Below are positions 63,657 through 64,000 of a stretch of 64,000 nucleotides of DNA, one piece after another. How positions within the stretch are numbered: position 1 is the first letter of the stretch; each line of letters begins with the position of its first letter. Both the position numbers and the translations under genes were made by a program. Below the pieces are notes generated by a model that saw only the letters and a list, made by a program, of their open reading frames with translations, ran no database searches and was not told where the DNA came from. This stretch comes from Yamadazyma tenuis (taxonomy: Eukaryota; Ascomycota; Pichiomycetes; Serinales; Debaryomycetaceae): NCBI RefSeq assembly GCF_029203305.1, contig NC_089462.1, positions 248,001-312,000 of the forward strand. The letters run 5' to 3'.

Positions 63657-64000
63657 CTACATAAAAGTAAAGTATGTTCCCAACACCCCGGTCAACGCCA
63701 ACACAACGTACCCGGTCCTATACACCCCCTTGACAGTCAACTCTCTTCCACTGTCCCACAACAAGTGTCTCAACCCGTTGAAAGAGTGGAACACAAATGG
63801 GAATGCCATTCCTGCTTTGGCACCAATCTTCACCACTAATGGTAAACTGCCAAAAGCAGCAATCAAACTGTTCACGTCAAGCGGATATCCCAAGACACTG
63901 GAGGCAGCATAGCCACACGTCAATCCGTAGAACCCGAATGCCATCAACACACCGGTAATTCTGTGGAATGATGACAACACCCATGTGAGCTGAGGTTGGT
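63657..64000 (-). CDS. SDH3: Succinate dehydrogenase cytochrome b subunit Sdh3, 5' part beyond window
   Basis: The frame runs in from the right edge without a start (114 codons visible). LTWVLSSFHRITGVLMA carries the quinone/heme-region SxxHRxTG motif. FVFHSFNGLRHLLWD has the heme-ligand histidine. Three membrane helices are visible, as in Sdh3. It anchors complex II in the inner mitochondrial membrane. The presequence and start lie outside. An Shh3-type paralogue cannot be excluded. Confidence 0.9.
   Translation of the reverse strand, partial: QPQLTWVLSSFHRITGVLMAFGFYGLTCGYAASSVLGYPLDVNSLIAAFGSLPLVVKIGAKAGMAFPFVFHSFNGLRHLLWDSGRELTVKGVYRTGYVVLALTGVLGTYFTFM

Overview
The window is nuclear DNA of an ascomycete yeast of the CTG-Ser clade (Debaryomycetaceae/Metschnikowiaceae type). 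Genes are dense, on both strands and nearly intron-free. A complex I subunit gene (NDUFA5 type) is present, which Saccharomyces lacks. CTG codons sit where orthologues carry a conserved serine: twice in the ATM1 gene (26206, 26740) and once in the pantothenate kinase gene (32867). Proteins described here were read with the standard code, so every CTG residue should be Ser, not Leu. I found no tRNA, rRNA, transposon or CRISPR.

Layout. 1-9.1 kb: a SART3-like PRP24 (cut by the left edge), TMA23, a GNAT acetyltransferase, MDM1, WWM1 and a complex I subunit. 9.3-18.4 kb: SEC4, FRS1, a MIL1/DUF726 protein, a BMT6-type rRNA methyltransferase and LCB4. 18.5-27.7 kb: an unrecognised coiled-coil protein, a MNN4/LicD protein, and CBF1 divergent from ATM1 across a promoter with two CACGTG sites. 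27.7-29.2 kb: a 1.5-kb gene-free stretch with a GC-rich block of nested hairpins. 29.2-44.8 kb: a disordered unknown protein, a short TMA108-like M1 peptidase, CAB1, PEX25, MCY1, a CTF1-like zinc-cluster factor, LAA2, PTH1, a patatin lipase and UTR4. 44.8-54.3 kb: RAD23/RAD7, PRP39/SNU71 and the MSB2 mucin. 54.3-58.4 kb: gene-poor, with one small membrane protein. 58.4-64 kb: ECL1-like protein, MRPL31, SPC24, CMC1, HSK3, a HAP4-like factor and SDH3 (cut by the right edge).

Functional themes. Two neighbouring divergent pairs each join partners of one process: RAD23-RAD7 (nucleotide excision repair) and PRP39-SNU71 (U1 snRNP). Two kinetochore genes, SPC24 and HSK3, lie within 1.1 kb. CBF1 faces ATM1 (Fe-S export), and a HAP4-like activator lies next to SDH3, a typical class of HAP target. 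A 9-mer, WGTCGCACT, recurs close upstream of several start codons. Short tandem arrays of unrelated units lie mostly just 3' of genes.
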